A stretch of 64,000 nt of DNA from Streptomyces pactum (GCF_016031615.1 NZ_JACYXC010000001.1:6572001-6636000), one strand, 5' to 3'. Positions 18,457 through 26,727 are shown, counted from the first letter of the stretch. Numbers and translations are program-made. Notes: generated by a model not told the origin, from the letters alone.

Positions 18457-18499
18457 CCCGGATGAGCCGCGTCACCGCCCCGACCCGGATGAGCCGCGT
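18457..18499. repeat. 16-bp direct repeat, two copies
   Basis: CCCGGATGAGCCGCGT occurs at 18457-18472 and again at 18484-18499, 27 bp apart start to start, between the DJ-1 and HD genes. No function is evident. Confidence 0.6.
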
Positions 18500-18609
18500 A
18501 CGCGCCCCGGGGCTCCGAACGACCCGCCCGCGCGCCCCCCGGTCCGGAACACCCGTCATAGGTGCCCCCGGCCCGGCGCGCCACCCCTACCCATCTGTGA
18601 AAGGACGAC

Positions 18610-19281
18610 ATGACGAACCTCGATCTCGACGCCACCGGCCTGGAGTTCCCCCGTACCGAGGTGGCACTCGCCGCGCTGCGGCTGGCGGAGGAGTGCGAGT
18701 CCGTCCCGCTGTTCCACCACAGCCTGCGCACCTACTTCTTCGGACGGCTGGTCGGCGAGCAGCTCGGCCTGCGCGCCGGCGAGGACTACGACGACCAGCT
18801 GCTCTTCCTGGGCTGCGTGCTGCACGAAACCGGTCTGAGCCCGCGCGGTGACGGCTCCCAGCGCTTCGAGGTGGACGGCGCCGACCTGGCCGCGGAGTTC
18901 CTCGCCCGGCAGGGCCTGCCGGCGGCGGAGGTGGAGGTGGTCTGGGACGCCATCGCGCTGCACACCACCGACACCATCGCGCTCCGCAAACGTCCGGAGA
19001 TCGCCCTGGTCTCCCGCGGCGCCCGGTTCGACATCACCGGTGGCCCGGTCTCCCTCCCGGCCGGGCACGTCGAGCGGGTCCACGCCGCGCTGCCCCGGCT
19101 GGACGTCGCCTCGGCGCTCCACGAGGCGATCGTCGGGCAGACGAGCCGCAACCCGGACAAGGCCCCGCCGTTCACCCTGCCCGGAGAGCTCCACCGGCAG
19201 CACACCGGTGCGGCGTGGCCGACCTGGGAGCAGCTCACCGCCACCTCGGAGTGGGACGGCCGCACCGCCGCCAGCCGGTAG
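18610..19281 (+). CDS. HD-domain protein, cyanamide-hydratase-like
   Basis: 223 residues. The ATG has AAAGGA nine bases upstream. The helical HD-type metal-binding scaffold shows HHSLRTYFFG (about 36-45), a VLHETGL segment where family members usually have His-Asp, and ALHTTD near 117-122. The order matches cyanamide hydratase-like HD proteins, which hydrate nitriles such as cyanamide. The replacement of the HD dyad by His-Glu is unusual and may alter metal binding. It lies 211 bp after the DJ-1 hydratase-like gene on the same strand, possibly the same transcript. General confidence in the HD fold is good; the enzymatic role is uncertain. Confidence 0.82.
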   Translation: MTNLDLDATGLEFPRTEVALAALRLAEECESVPLFHHSLRTYFFGRLVGEQLGLRAGEDYDDQLLFLGCVLHETGLSPRGDGSQRFEVDGADLAAEFLARQGLPAAEVEVVWDAIALHTTDTIALRKRPEIALVSRGARFDITGGPVSLPAGHVERVHAALPRLDVASALHEAIVGQTSRNPDKAPPFTLPGELHRQHTGAAWPTWEQLTATSEWDGRTAASR

Positions 19282-19305
19282 CCGGTCAGGTCCGCCGGAT
19301 CCCGC

Positions 19306-19419
19306 GCTCCGGCGGAGTCCGTCCAGGTCCCGTGCGCCGGCGGGGACCGCCCGGCTCCGGTGCTCCGGCGGGGTCCGTCCGGACCTCCGTGCTCCGGCGG
19401 GGTCCGTCCGGACCTCCGC
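19306..19419. repeat. Four tandem copies of a 28-29 bp GC-rich unit
   Basis: Units begin at 19306, 19334, 19362 and 19391, each reading close to GCTCCGGCGGGGTCCGTCC. The last two copies are nearly identical over 28 bp; the first two have drifted. They lie between the HD gene and the small acidic protein gene. Confidence 0.75.
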
Positions 19420-19674
19420 GCCGGGCCCCGCCGCCCGGCCCCGGGACAAGGACCGGCCGCTGCCCGCCGGGGGCCGCCCGCAGCCTTCCCGGTCCGCGGG
19501 CGGTCCCCGGGCGATCCGCGCCGCCCGGCAGCCGGAGCCGGGTGCACCGGTCCCGGGTGGCGTGCCGGTCCGCCGGGTTTCGCCGGGCTTCCGGAGCCGG
19601 TCGAGACGTTCGACCGGGGACGCGGCGGGTACGCGTCCGTCCTCGGCAGGAACGTCGCGAAGGAGGTGGACACC

Positions 19675-19914
19675 ATGGCCGACCGCCGTGGGGACGGTAC
19701 CCGGGGCACGGCTCCCGTCCCGAAGGAGCGTGCCGATCAGCAGGCGTCGGACGCCCCGGACCCCTGGGATCTGCCGGAGGACGAGGAGCGCCGCCCGACC
19801 GGTCCCGACCAGGAGGCCCCCGACGTGGACGAGGCCGGCGCCGGGCCGCGCGGAGCGCCCCGCTCCGGCAGCGTGCACCCGGAGCAGCCGGTGCCCGACG
19901 AGCCGCCCGGCTGA
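19675..19914 (+). CDS. Small hydrophilic acidic protein, unknown function
   Basis: 79 residues. The ATG at 19675 has a near-perfect AAGGAGGT ribosome site, which argues it is really translated. The frame is open further left, but that part is low-complexity. The protein is rich in Pro, Asp, Glu and Gly, with no hydrophobic core or known domain, so it is probably intrinsically disordered. Similar short disordered proteins are frequent in streptomycetes. Its neighbours give no clear hint. Confidence 0.65.
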   Translation: MADRRGDGTRGTAPVPKERADQQASDAPDPWDLPEDEERRPTGPDQEAPDVDEAGAGPRGAPRSGSVHPEQPVPDEPPG

Positions 19915-20147
19915 GCGCACCGGAGCGGTCCGCGGCGGGCCCGCGCGGTGCGCGGCCCGGTCCCCGGGCAGGCCCGGCACCGCCTCCCGCGGCCCGTCCG
20001 GGCGGGGAGCGGCGGGCCCGCTTCCGGGCGGGCGGCCCGGCACGGACTGCCGGCCCGCCCTTCGCCCGGGCCACCCCGGCCGCCCACGGCCCGGGTCCGC
20101 GCCCTCCCGCCCGCCCCCGTCCGCCCACCCGGACGGGCCCCCCCCAT

Positions 20148-20530
20148 CCGCTCATTCGCCGGCTCGCCCCCGCGCCCGGCCCACCGGGACGGTCGCCCGT
20201 CGGCCCCCGCCCGCTCGTCCGGACCGGTGACCTCCCCCCGCCCCCGCCCGCTGAGCCCGGCCCGCCGGGCCCTCTCGGCCCCTAGGCCGGCCGCTCATCC
20301 GATCCACTCGGGCGGTCGCCCGAACGGTGGCCCCATGCGTTCGCTCGGACCGATGACGTCCTCCGCCCCGCGCGCCGGACCCGGTCCGCCGGCCCCTCGC
20401 CCCGTAGGCCGACCGCTCATCCGATCCACCCGGACGGTCGCCCCGTCGGCCCTCGCCCGGCTTGCCCGGCCCGACGCCCCCGCCCGCGTCCGTTTGCCCG
20501 GTCCGCCCGGCCGCCATCGGCCCGGGGCCG
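20148..20530. repeat. Three degenerate tandem copies of a roughly 120-140 bp unit
   Basis: CCGCTCATCCGATCCAC blocks begin at 20291 and 20413 (122 bp apart), and a more diverged CCGCTCATTCG begins at 20148. In the first two copies the block leads into a CGGTCGCCCG-like block and then GCTCGGACCGATGACGTCC or a variant of it. The third copy keeps only the first two blocks before diverging. The pattern points to old tandem duplication. Confidence 0.6.
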
Positions 20531-21054
20531 CGCCCTGCCGTCCGCCGCCCGCCACGCCACGCCACGGCTGGTGCGGCCCGGACCCCACCGCTGGTCGGCA
20601 GGCCGGTGACGGCGCCGGCCGGACTGCGGCTGCGTACCGTGACGGTCGGCCGCAGCAGGTGGCGGACGGCGCGTCCGGCGCCGTTCCATCCCGTCCCGGA
20701 CGCCCTCCCGGCCCGTAGGGGGGGCCGGGCGCACCCGGCGCGCATCGGCATGGTCCGCCGAACCCGGCGACGGACCGTTCCGGCCCCGCGGCATCCCGCT
20801 CGGGCGCCCGTGCCCGCCACGGTCGGGGCCCCGCGCCGCCCGGCCGGGCCGCGGGTCCGGTGCGCCACCGGCAGCGGGCCGGCGCGGGCCGCAGGGGCCG
20901 GCCCTGTGCCGTCCGCCGGCACGGCACGGCACGGCACGTCGCGCCGCGGAGGCCGGGTCCGTCGCGCCGCTCCGGCCGGCGGGACCGTCGCACCGGCCGG
21001 TGGAACCGCCACACCGGCCGCGGGAACGCCACCAGGTCCCACCGGTCCACTCCA

Positions 21055-21083
21055 TTGACGGTTTGGTCCAGACCTTTTACGTT
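21055..21083 (+). promoter_or_regulatory. Promoter with embedded DasR-like operator, GH18 chitinase
   Basis: TTGACG (21055-21060) and TACGTT (21078-21083) are spaced by 17 bp. The spacer contains the perfect palindrome GGTCCAGACC (21065-21074). A repressor bound there would block polymerase. The start codon is 110 bp downstream. Confidence 0.75.
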
Positions 21084-21192
21084 ACGACTGCTCCTGGCCG
21101 CCACCCCCCTCGCACCGCCGCGTATCCGGCCGCCGGGTGATGCGCACGCGAAACGGTTCGAACACCCCTGTACAACCCCCACAGGGAGAGCC

Positions 21193-23490
21193 ATGACCCG
21201 TCACCAGCGCAGATCATTCCGGGGCAGAGCCGCCGCTCTGCTCACCTTCCTCCTCCTGCCCCTGGCCCTGCTGACCGGCCTGCCCGGTTCCGCGCAGGCG
21301 GCCGGAACCCTCACCGCCACCTTCTCCGTCCAGGACAACGGTTCCTGGTGGAAGGGCGCCTACACCATCCGCAACAGCGGCTCCGCGGCCGTCAGCGGCT
21401 GGCAGCTCGAATTCGACCTGCCGCCCGGCACGACGGCCGTCGGCCACTACTACGGCGACGCGACCGTCACCGGCAACCACGTGTCGGTCAAGAACGCCCA
21501 CTACAACGGCAACGTCCCCGCGGGCGGCAGCACCGACCCGTTCAGCTACTGGTTCATCGGCAACGGACCGGTCGGCACCCCCACCGGCTGCACCGTCAAC
21601 GGGGACAAGTGCGACGGCTCGCCGGACACCCCGCCCGGCGCGCCCGGAACGCCGAAGGTCACCACCGCCACCGCCCGGAGCATCAGTCTGCAGTGGACCG
21701 CCGCCTCCGCCGGGGACTACCCGGTGACCTCCTACGAGGTGGTCCGGGACGGTGCCACGGTGGCCACCTCCACGACCACCTCGGCCACGGTCACCGGGCT
21801 CACCCCGGCCACCCGCTACCAGTTCGCGGTACGGGCCAAGGACCGCCGGGGCAACACCGGTCCGCTCAGTCCGCCGGTCACGGCCGACACCGTGGACCCG
21901 GCCACCGATCCGCAGCCGCCGACCGCGCCGGGTGACCTGCGGTCCACGGGGAAGACCGCCACCTCGGTCACCCTCGCCTGGACCAAGGCGACCGACAACG
22001 TCGGGGTGGCGGCGTACGACGTCTACCGGGGCGGCACGCTCGCCCGGACGGTCCCCGCGGACACCACCACGGCGGTGATCGACGGACTGTCACCGGTCAC
22101 CGAGTACTCCTTCACCGTCAAGGCGCGGGACGCGGCGGAGAACTCCTCGCCCGCCGCCGGGCCGCTGAAGGTCACCACCGACGACCTGGCCGGCTCGGGC
22201 AACCACCTCAACGTCGGCTACTTCGTCCAGTGGGGCATCTACGGCCGCCAGTACTTCATCAAGAACCTCGACACCTCCGGCGCCGCCGCCAAGCTCGACG
22301 TCGTCAACTACGCGTTCGAGAACATCGACCCGAAGAACCTGACCTGCATGGCCGGGGTCACCAAGGGCACCACCACCAACCCGCAGGACCCGGACCAGGG
22401 CACCGGGGCCGGGGACGCGGACGCCGACTACGCCCGGCCGATGTCGGCCGCCCAGTCGGTGGACGGCGTCGCCGACGACGGCTGGGGCAAGCTGCGCGGC
22501 AACTTCAACCAGATCAAGAAGCTGAAGGCCAAGCACCCGCACCTGAAGTTCGTGGTCTCCCTGGGCGGCTGGACCTTCTCCAAGTTCTTCTCCGACGCCG
22601 CGGCGACCCCCGAGTCGCGGGAGAAGTTCGTACGGTCCTGCGTGGACGTGTGGATCAAGGGCAATCTGCCGGCCTACAACGGCGCGGGCGGCCCCGGCAC
22701 CGGCGCGGGCGTCTTCGACGGCGTCGACATCGACTGGGAGTGGCCCGGCTCACCGGACGGCGGCCACCCCGGGAACCACTACAACCCCAAGGACAAGGAG
22801 AACCTGACCGCGCTCCTGGCGGAGTTCCGCAAGCAGCTCGACGCCACCGGCGGCGAGCGGAAGCTGCTGACCGCCTTCACCCCCGCCGATCCGGTCAAGA
22901 TCGAGCAGGGCTGGGACCTGACGAAGATCTTCGACTACCTGGACTTCGCCAACATCCAGGGCTACGACTTCCACGGTTCGGGCAGCGACAACTCCTGGGA
23001 ACCCAACCGCACCGGGCACCAGGGCAACCTCTACACCGACACCGACGACCCCTATCCGACCCACTTCAGCGTCGAGAGCGCGCTGAAGGTGTACACCGAC
23101 GCCGGGGTCAACCCGCGCAAACTCACCATCGGCTTCCCGTTCTACGGCCGTGGCTGGCAGAGCGTGGAGGACGGTGGCAAGAAGGGCGAGTGGCAGTCGG
23201 CCAAGGGCGCCGCGCCGGGACAGTTCGCCGAGGAGGCGGGCATCCGGGGCTACCAGAACATGCTCAGCAGCGTGCCCAACATGACCGTCCACCACGACGA
23301 ACAGTCCATCTCCACCTACGGCTACACCGGGCCGGGCGGCCAGTGGTGGTCGTTCGACGACGCCTGGTCGATCGGGAAGAAGACCGCGTACATCAAGTCC
23401 AAGAACCTGCTCGGCGCGATGGTCTGGGAGATGTCCGGGGACACCCCCGACGGACGTCTGATGACCGCGCTCGACAACGGACTGCGCTGA
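21193..23490 (+). CDS. Secreted GH18 chitinase, CBM2-FN3-FN3-GH18
   Basis: 765 residues. The ATG has GGGAGAG upstream. A signal peptide ends near residue 36 (SAQA). A cellulose/chitin-binding CBM2 follows (about 37-140, with aromatic SWWKG and SYWF residues), then two FN3 domains (about 147-235 and 243-330) and a GH18 barrel (about 337-765). The catalytic DGVDIDWEW gives Asp509, Asp512, Asp514 and Glu516, and LGGWTFSKFF is the second GH18 signature. It is an extracellular endo- or processive chitinase. The domain order resembles streptomycete ChiC-type enzymes, but with one extra FN3. A DasR-like site lies within its promoter. Confidence 0.95.
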   Translation: MTRHQRRSFRGRAAALLTFLLLPLALLTGLPGSAQAAGTLTATFSVQDNGSWWKGAYTIRNSGSAAVSGWQLEFDLPPGTTAVGHYYGDATVTGNHVSVKNAHYNGNVPAGGSTDPFSYWFIGNGPVGTPTGCTVNGDKCDGSPDTPPGAPGTPKVTTATARSISLQWTAASAGDYPVTSYEVVRDGATVATSTTTSATVTGLTPATRYQFAVRAKDRRGNTGPLSPPVTADTVDPATDPQPPTAPGDLRSTGKTATSVTLAWTKATDNVGVAAYDVYRGGTLARTVPADTTTAVIDGLSPVTEYSFTVKARDAAENSSPAAGPLKVTTDDLAGSGNHLNVGYFVQWGIYGRQYFIKNLDTSGAAAKLDVVNYAFENIDPKNLTCMAGVTKGTTTNPQDPDQGTGAGDADADYARPMSAAQSVDGVADDGWGKLRGNFNQIKKLKAKHPHLKFVVSLGGWTFSKFFSDAAATPESREKFVRSCVDVWIKGNLPAYNGAGGPGTGAGVFDGVDIDWEWPGSPDGGHPGNHYNPKDKENLTALLAEFRKQLDATGGERKLLTAFTPADPVKIEQGWDLTKIFDYLDFANIQGYDFHGSGSDNSWEPNRTGHQGNLYTDTDDPYPTHFSVESALKVYTDAGVNPRKLTIGFPFYGRGWQSVEDGGKKGEWQSAKGAAPGQFAEEAGIRGYQNMLSSVPNMTVHHDEQSISTYGYTGPGGQWWSFDDAWSIGKKTAYIKSKNLLGAMVWEMSGDTPDGRLMTALDNGLR

Positions 23491-23510
23491 CCGCGCACCC
23501 GCGCGCGCCG

Positions 23511-23527
23511 GGCGGGACCGTCCCGCC
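23511..23527 (+). terminator. Short GC hairpin after the GH18 chitinase
   Basis: GGCGGGA (23511-23517) pairs with TCCCGCC (23521-23527) over a 3-nt loop, 20 bp after the stop codon. Confidence 0.45.
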
Positions 23528-23638
23528 GGAGGCGGGCGGCGCACCACCGGCCCGGGCAGCCACGGCCCGGGCCGCACCCGTGGGCCGGGTCTCCACCCGG
23601 GGGGCCGCCCGGCACGAGCACCGGTCCGAGGGCGGCGG

Positions 23639-23684
23639 CCCGGCTCCGGTCAGGCCCCGGCCCGGCTCCGGTCAGGCCCCGGCC
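23639..23684. repeat. 22-bp tandem duplication
   Basis: The block starting CGGCTCCGGTCAGGCC at 23641 is repeated exactly at 23663. It lies between the convergent chitinase and cupin genes. Confidence 0.6.
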
Positions 23685-23709
23685 CGGCCCCGGGTGTCCT
23701 CGGCGCCGG

Positions 23710-23730
23710 GCCGCCGCGCGACGCGGCGGC
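23710..23730 (-). terminator. Hairpin after the cupin gene
   Basis: A 9-bp perfect stem GCCGCCGCG / CGCGGCGGC (23710-23718 with 23722-23730) lies 16 bp beyond the cupin stop codon. Confidence 0.5.
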
Positions 23731-23745
23731 TGCGCGGGCGGCGCG

Positions 23746-24264
23746 TCAGGTGCCCAGCGGGTGCCCGGTCGTGGCGTCCACGTGCTCGGGCACCGCCTCG
23801 TGACGGTCGCCGACCGTCGCCGTCCCGGTGGGCTCGAAGAGCAGGATCGCGGCGCCGCCGGGGGAGCACGGCTTGTGCTCCACCCCCCGGGGCACGGTGA
23901 ACACCGCGCCCCGGGGCAGCCGGACCGTCCGCTCCCCGGCCGGCTCGCGCAGCGAGATGAACAACTCGCCCTCCAGCACCAGGAAGAACTCGTCGGTGCC
24001 GTCGTGCGCGTGCCAGAGGTGTTCCCCGCGCACCTTGGCGACGCGTACGTCGTAGTCGTTGACGCGGGTGACGATGCGGGGGCTCCACAGCGCGTCGAAC
24101 GAGGCCAGCGCCCGGTCCAGCTCGACGGGTCCGGCCGGGGCGCCGGGGCCGACGGAGGCCTCCGGGCCGGGTCCGGAGGCTGTTCCGGGTACGGCTGGGC
24201 CGGCGGTCCCTCCGGAGCCGGCGGGTACTGCGGGTACGGCGGGTACGGCGGGTTCATGGTTCAT
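23746..24264 (-). CDS. Cupin domain protein
   Basis: 172 residues from the ATG at 24264, which has GGGGAGGG upstream. The first 45 residues are Pro/Ala/Gly-rich (PAVPAVPAVP), encoded by a short DNA repeat, and are probably disordered. The single cupin barrel follows, with WHAHDGTDEFF giving metal ligands His85, His87 and Glu92. Related proteins bind a divalent metal and may act as sensors, isomerases or dioxygenases; the role here is unknown. It is divergent from a GlxA-type regulator across 51 bp, so that regulator probably controls it. Confidence 0.87.
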   Translation of the reverse strand: MNHEPAVPAVPAVPAGSGGTAGPAVPGTASGPGPEASVGPGAPAGPVELDRALASFDALWSPRIVTRVNDYDVRVAKVRGEHLWHAHDGTDEFFLVLEGELFISLREPAGERTVRLPRGAVFTVPRGVEHKPCSPGGAAILLFEPTGTATVGDRHEAVPEHVDATTGHPLGT

Positions 24265-24315
24265 GGCGTCACCCTCCCCTGCCCGGGCGGGGGAGACGAG
24301 TGCTAGGAATCGCAC

Positions 24316-25335
24316 ATGACGCACCGATCCTCGCAGCCGCCCGCCGTCCCGCGACCGCGCCCCGCCGTCCCGCGACCGCACCGCGTCGTGGTGATCGTCG
24401 ACGAGAACTCCAACCCCTTCGAACTCGGCTGCGCCACCGAGGTGTTCGGGCTGCGCCGGCCGGAGCTGGGGCGTGACCTGTACGACTTCCGGCTCTGCTC
24501 GCCCGAGCCGGACACCCTCATGCGCGACGGGTTCTTCACCCTCACCGGCGTCGCCCCGCTGTCGGCGGCCGACTCCGCCGACACCCTGATCGTGCCCAAC
24601 CGGCCGGACACCGAGGTGCCGCGCCGCCCGGCCGTGCTCGACGCGGTACGCCGGGCGCACCGGCGCGGCACGCGGCTGGTGGGCTTCTGCAGCGGGGCCT
24701 TCACCCTGGCCGAGGCCGGGGTGCTGGACGGGCGCCGGGCCACGGCGCACTGGCAGTGGGCGGACTCCTTCCGCTCCCGCTTCCCCGCCGTCCACCTGGA
24801 GCGGGACGTGCTGTTCGTGGACGACGGCGACATCCTCACCGCGGCCGGCAGCGCCGCCGCCCTCGACCTGGGGCTGCACATCGTCCGCCGCGATCACGGT
24901 GCGGAGGTCGCCAACTCGGTGAGCCGACGGCTGGTCTTCGCCGCCCACCGGGACGGCGGCCAGCGGCAGTTCATCGAACGCCCGGTGCCCGACATCCCCG
25001 ACGCGTCACTGGCGCCGGTGCTGGCCTGGGCGCAGCGCCGGCTGGACACCCCGCTCACCGTGGCGGACCTGGCCGGTCGCGCCGCGGTCAGCCCGGCGAC
25101 CCTGCACCGCCGCTTCCGGGCCGAACTGGGCACCACCCCGCTGGCCTGGCTCACCGGGGAGCGGCTGGCCCTGGCCTGCCGGCTCATCGAACGCGGGGAG
25201 CGGCGTTTCGAGGTGGTGGCGCGGCGCAGCGGGCTGGGGACGGCCGCGCGTCTGCGGACGCTGATGCGCCGCGCGACGGGGCTCACGCCCTCCGCCTACC
25301 GGCAGCGGTTCGGACCCGCGGGCGGCCTCGGCTGA
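24316..25335 (+). CDS. GlxA family transcriptional regulator (DJ-1/PfpI plus AraC HTH)
   Basis: 339 residues. The N-terminal 20 are Pro/Arg-rich. The DJ-1/PfpI domain (about 22-205) has Cys125 in the elbow FCSGAFT. The AraC-type HTH pair (about 232-330) includes the VADLAGRAAVSPATLHRRF signature. It is a probable ligand-dependent activator. Its start is 51 bp from that of the divergent cupin gene, so the shared promoter is the likely target. The sequence differs enough from the regulator at 16423 that they are distinct paralogues rather than a recent duplication. Confidence 0.92.
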   Translation: MTHRSSQPPAVPRPRPAVPRPHRVVVIVDENSNPFELGCATEVFGLRRPELGRDLYDFRLCSPEPDTLMRDGFFTLTGVAPLSAADSADTLIVPNRPDTEVPRRPAVLDAVRRAHRRGTRLVGFCSGAFTLAEAGVLDGRRATAHWQWADSFRSRFPAVHLERDVLFVDDGDILTAAGSAAALDLGLHIVRRDHGAEVANSVSRRLVFAAHRDGGQRQFIERPVPDIPDASLAPVLAWAQRRLDTPLTVADLAGRAAVSPATLHRRFRAELGTTPLAWLTGERLALACRLIERGERRFEVVARRSGLGTAARLRTLMRRATGLTPSAYRQRFGPAGGLG

Positions 25336-25438
25336 CCGGGCCGGGAGCGCCGTGCGGGCGGTCGTCCGGAGCGGTGCGCCGGGTGATTCTCCGGTGGGGA
25401 TGCCGGGTGATCCTCCGCAAGGGATTCGGACCGGACCA

Positions 25439-25467
25439 TTGACAGGTCCAGACCATTCCGGGAAGGT
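25439..25467 (+). promoter_or_regulatory. Promoter with overlapping DasR-like operator, GH19 chitinase
   Basis: TTGACA (25439-25444) is followed directly by GGTCCAGACC (25445-25454), and GAAGGT (25462-25467) lies at a 17-bp spacing as a possible -10. The operator abuts the -35 box. The start codon is 53 bp beyond the operator. Confidence 0.72.
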
Positions 25468-25506
25468 CGCGCAAGGACCTCGTCGTCCCGAGTGAAGGAG
25501 CATGAC

Positions 25507-26388
25507 GTGTCACGACGCCTGGGATCCTGGCTGGCCGCGTTCGCCGTGGCGGCCGGACTGACCGTACTGGTCCCCGCATCGCCCGCGGCGGCCGCCGACT
25601 GCGCCGCCCCGTGGAGCGGCTCCTCCGTCTACGTGGGCGGCAACGTCGCCTCGTACAACGGGCACAACTGGCAGGCCAAGTGGTGGACCCAGGGCGAGAC
25701 GCCCGGTACGGCCGGGGTCTGGGCCGACCAGGGCAGCTGCGGATCGGGCACGCCCGAGCCCTCGCCCTCCGGGTTCGTGGTCTCCGAGGCCCAGTTCAAC
25801 CAGATGTTCCCGAACCGCAATCCCTTCTACACCTACAGCGGGCTGAAGGCGGCGCTCAGCGCCTACCCGGCGTTCGCCAACTCCGGCAGCGACACGGTGA
25901 AGAAGCAGGAGGCCGCCGCCTTCCTCGCCAACGTCAGCCACGAGACCGGCGGACTGGTCCACATCGTCGAGCAGAACACCGCCAACTACCCGCACTACTG
26001 CGACACCACGCAGCCCTACGGGTGTCCGGCGGGCCAGGCCGCGTACTACGGGCGCGGTCCGATCCAGCTCAGCTGGAACTTCAACTACAAGGCGGCCGGC
26101 GACGCGCTCGGCATCGACCTGCTGCGGGACCCGTGGCGGGTGGAGCGGGATCCCGCGGTGGCCTGGAAGACCGGCCTGTGGTACTGGAACACCCAGCGCG
26201 GCCCCGGCCGGATGACGCCGCACGACGCGATGGTCAACGGCGCCGGCTTCGGCGAGACCATCCGGTCCATCAACGGGACCCTGGAGTGCAACGGCGGGAA
26301 CCCGGCGCAGGTGCAGAGCCGGGTGGACAAGTACCAGCGGTTCACCCAGATCCTCGGCGTCCCGACCGGCGCCAACCTGTACTGCTGA
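25507..26388 (+). CDS. Secreted GH19 chitinase with chitin-binding domain
   Basis: 293 residues. The GTG at 25507 has AAGGAG six bases upstream; an earlier in-frame GTG at 25492 would cover that site. The signal peptide ends near residue 30. A type 5/12 chitin-binding domain follows (about 34-79, with NGHNWQAKWWTQGETPG). After a short Ser/Pro linker comes the GH19 domain (about 90-293), with the catalytic Glu146 in SHETGG and the YYGRGPIQLSWNFNY motif. GH19 enzymes invert at the anomeric centre and often give streptomycetes antifungal activity. A DasR-like operator overlaps its promoter. Confidence 0.95.
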   Translation: MSRRLGSWLAAFAVAAGLTVLVPASPAAAADCAAPWSGSSVYVGGNVASYNGHNWQAKWWTQGETPGTAGVWADQGSCGSGTPEPSPSGFVVSEAQFNQMFPNRNPFYTYSGLKAALSAYPAFANSGSDTVKKQEAAAFLANVSHETGGLVHIVEQNTANYPHYCDTTQPYGCPAGQAAYYGRGPIQLSWNFNYKAAGDALGIDLLRDPWRVERDPAVAWKTGLWYWNTQRGPGRMTPHDAMVNGAGFGETIRSINGTLECNGGNPAQVQSRVDKYQRFTQILGVPTGANLYC

Positions 26389-26398
26389 GGTGAGTTCC

Positions 26399-26426
26399 GG
26401 GACGGCCGCCGGCGGGCGGCCGTCCC
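26399..26426 (+). terminator. Terminator hairpin of the GH19 chitinase
   Basis: A 12-bp perfect stem (26399-26410 with 26415-26426) and a 4-nt loop lie 10 bp after the stop codon. Confidence 0.65.
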
Positions 26427-26521
26427 GGGCCGGCCCGTACCCCGGCGGGGCGGGCCCTGAGCCGGGGTGGGCCACCGCCCCGCGCCGGCCGGCCCGCGGC
26501 GTCCGCGGACCGGCCGGCTCC

Positions 26522-26606
26522 CCGTTTCCGGCAGCTTCCGCGGGGCGACCGTTTCCGGCCGGGTCCGCCGACGGGCCCACCGTCTCCGGCCGGTTCCGCC
26601 GGGCGA
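26522..26606. repeat. Three degenerate copies of a roughly 30-bp unit
   Basis: CCGTTTCCGG or CCGTCTCCGG begins at 26522, 26549 and 26580, each followed by a TTCCGC or TCCGCC block and a GGGC block. The copies are imperfect. Confidence 0.45.
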
Positions 26607-26727
26607 CTGTCTTCGGGTGTCCCGCCCGCCGGCCACCGAACCGCCCCGCCCGGGCCCGGACGCCACCGGCCGGTGACCGGCCCGGTCCGTTCCGGGTGCT
26701 CCGCCCGCCCGGCCGGCTCCCGGGGAG

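Larger units (their letters stand above)
19915..21192. other. 1.28-kb intergenic region with degenerate repeats and chitinase promoter
   Basis: No credible gene is seen: all frames read as Pro/Arg/Gly/Ala low-complexity and lack ribosome sites. The middle holds degenerate long repeats (20148 onward, listed separately). The last 140 bp carry the promoter and DasR-like site of the GH18 chitinase gene. It is the longest gene-free stretch in the window. Confidence 0.6.
26389..26727. other. Intergenic region, terminator plus short repeats
   Basis: This 339-bp convergent region has no gene. A strong hairpin sits at the left, and three degenerate CCGTTTCCGGC-type repeats occupy the centre; both are listed separately. 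Confidence 0.5.

Noticed and set aside
19915..21192. Several open frames of 60-300 codons in the gene desert
   Set aside because: All are Pro/Arg/Gly/Ala low-complexity on both strands with no ribosome sites or similarity to domains.
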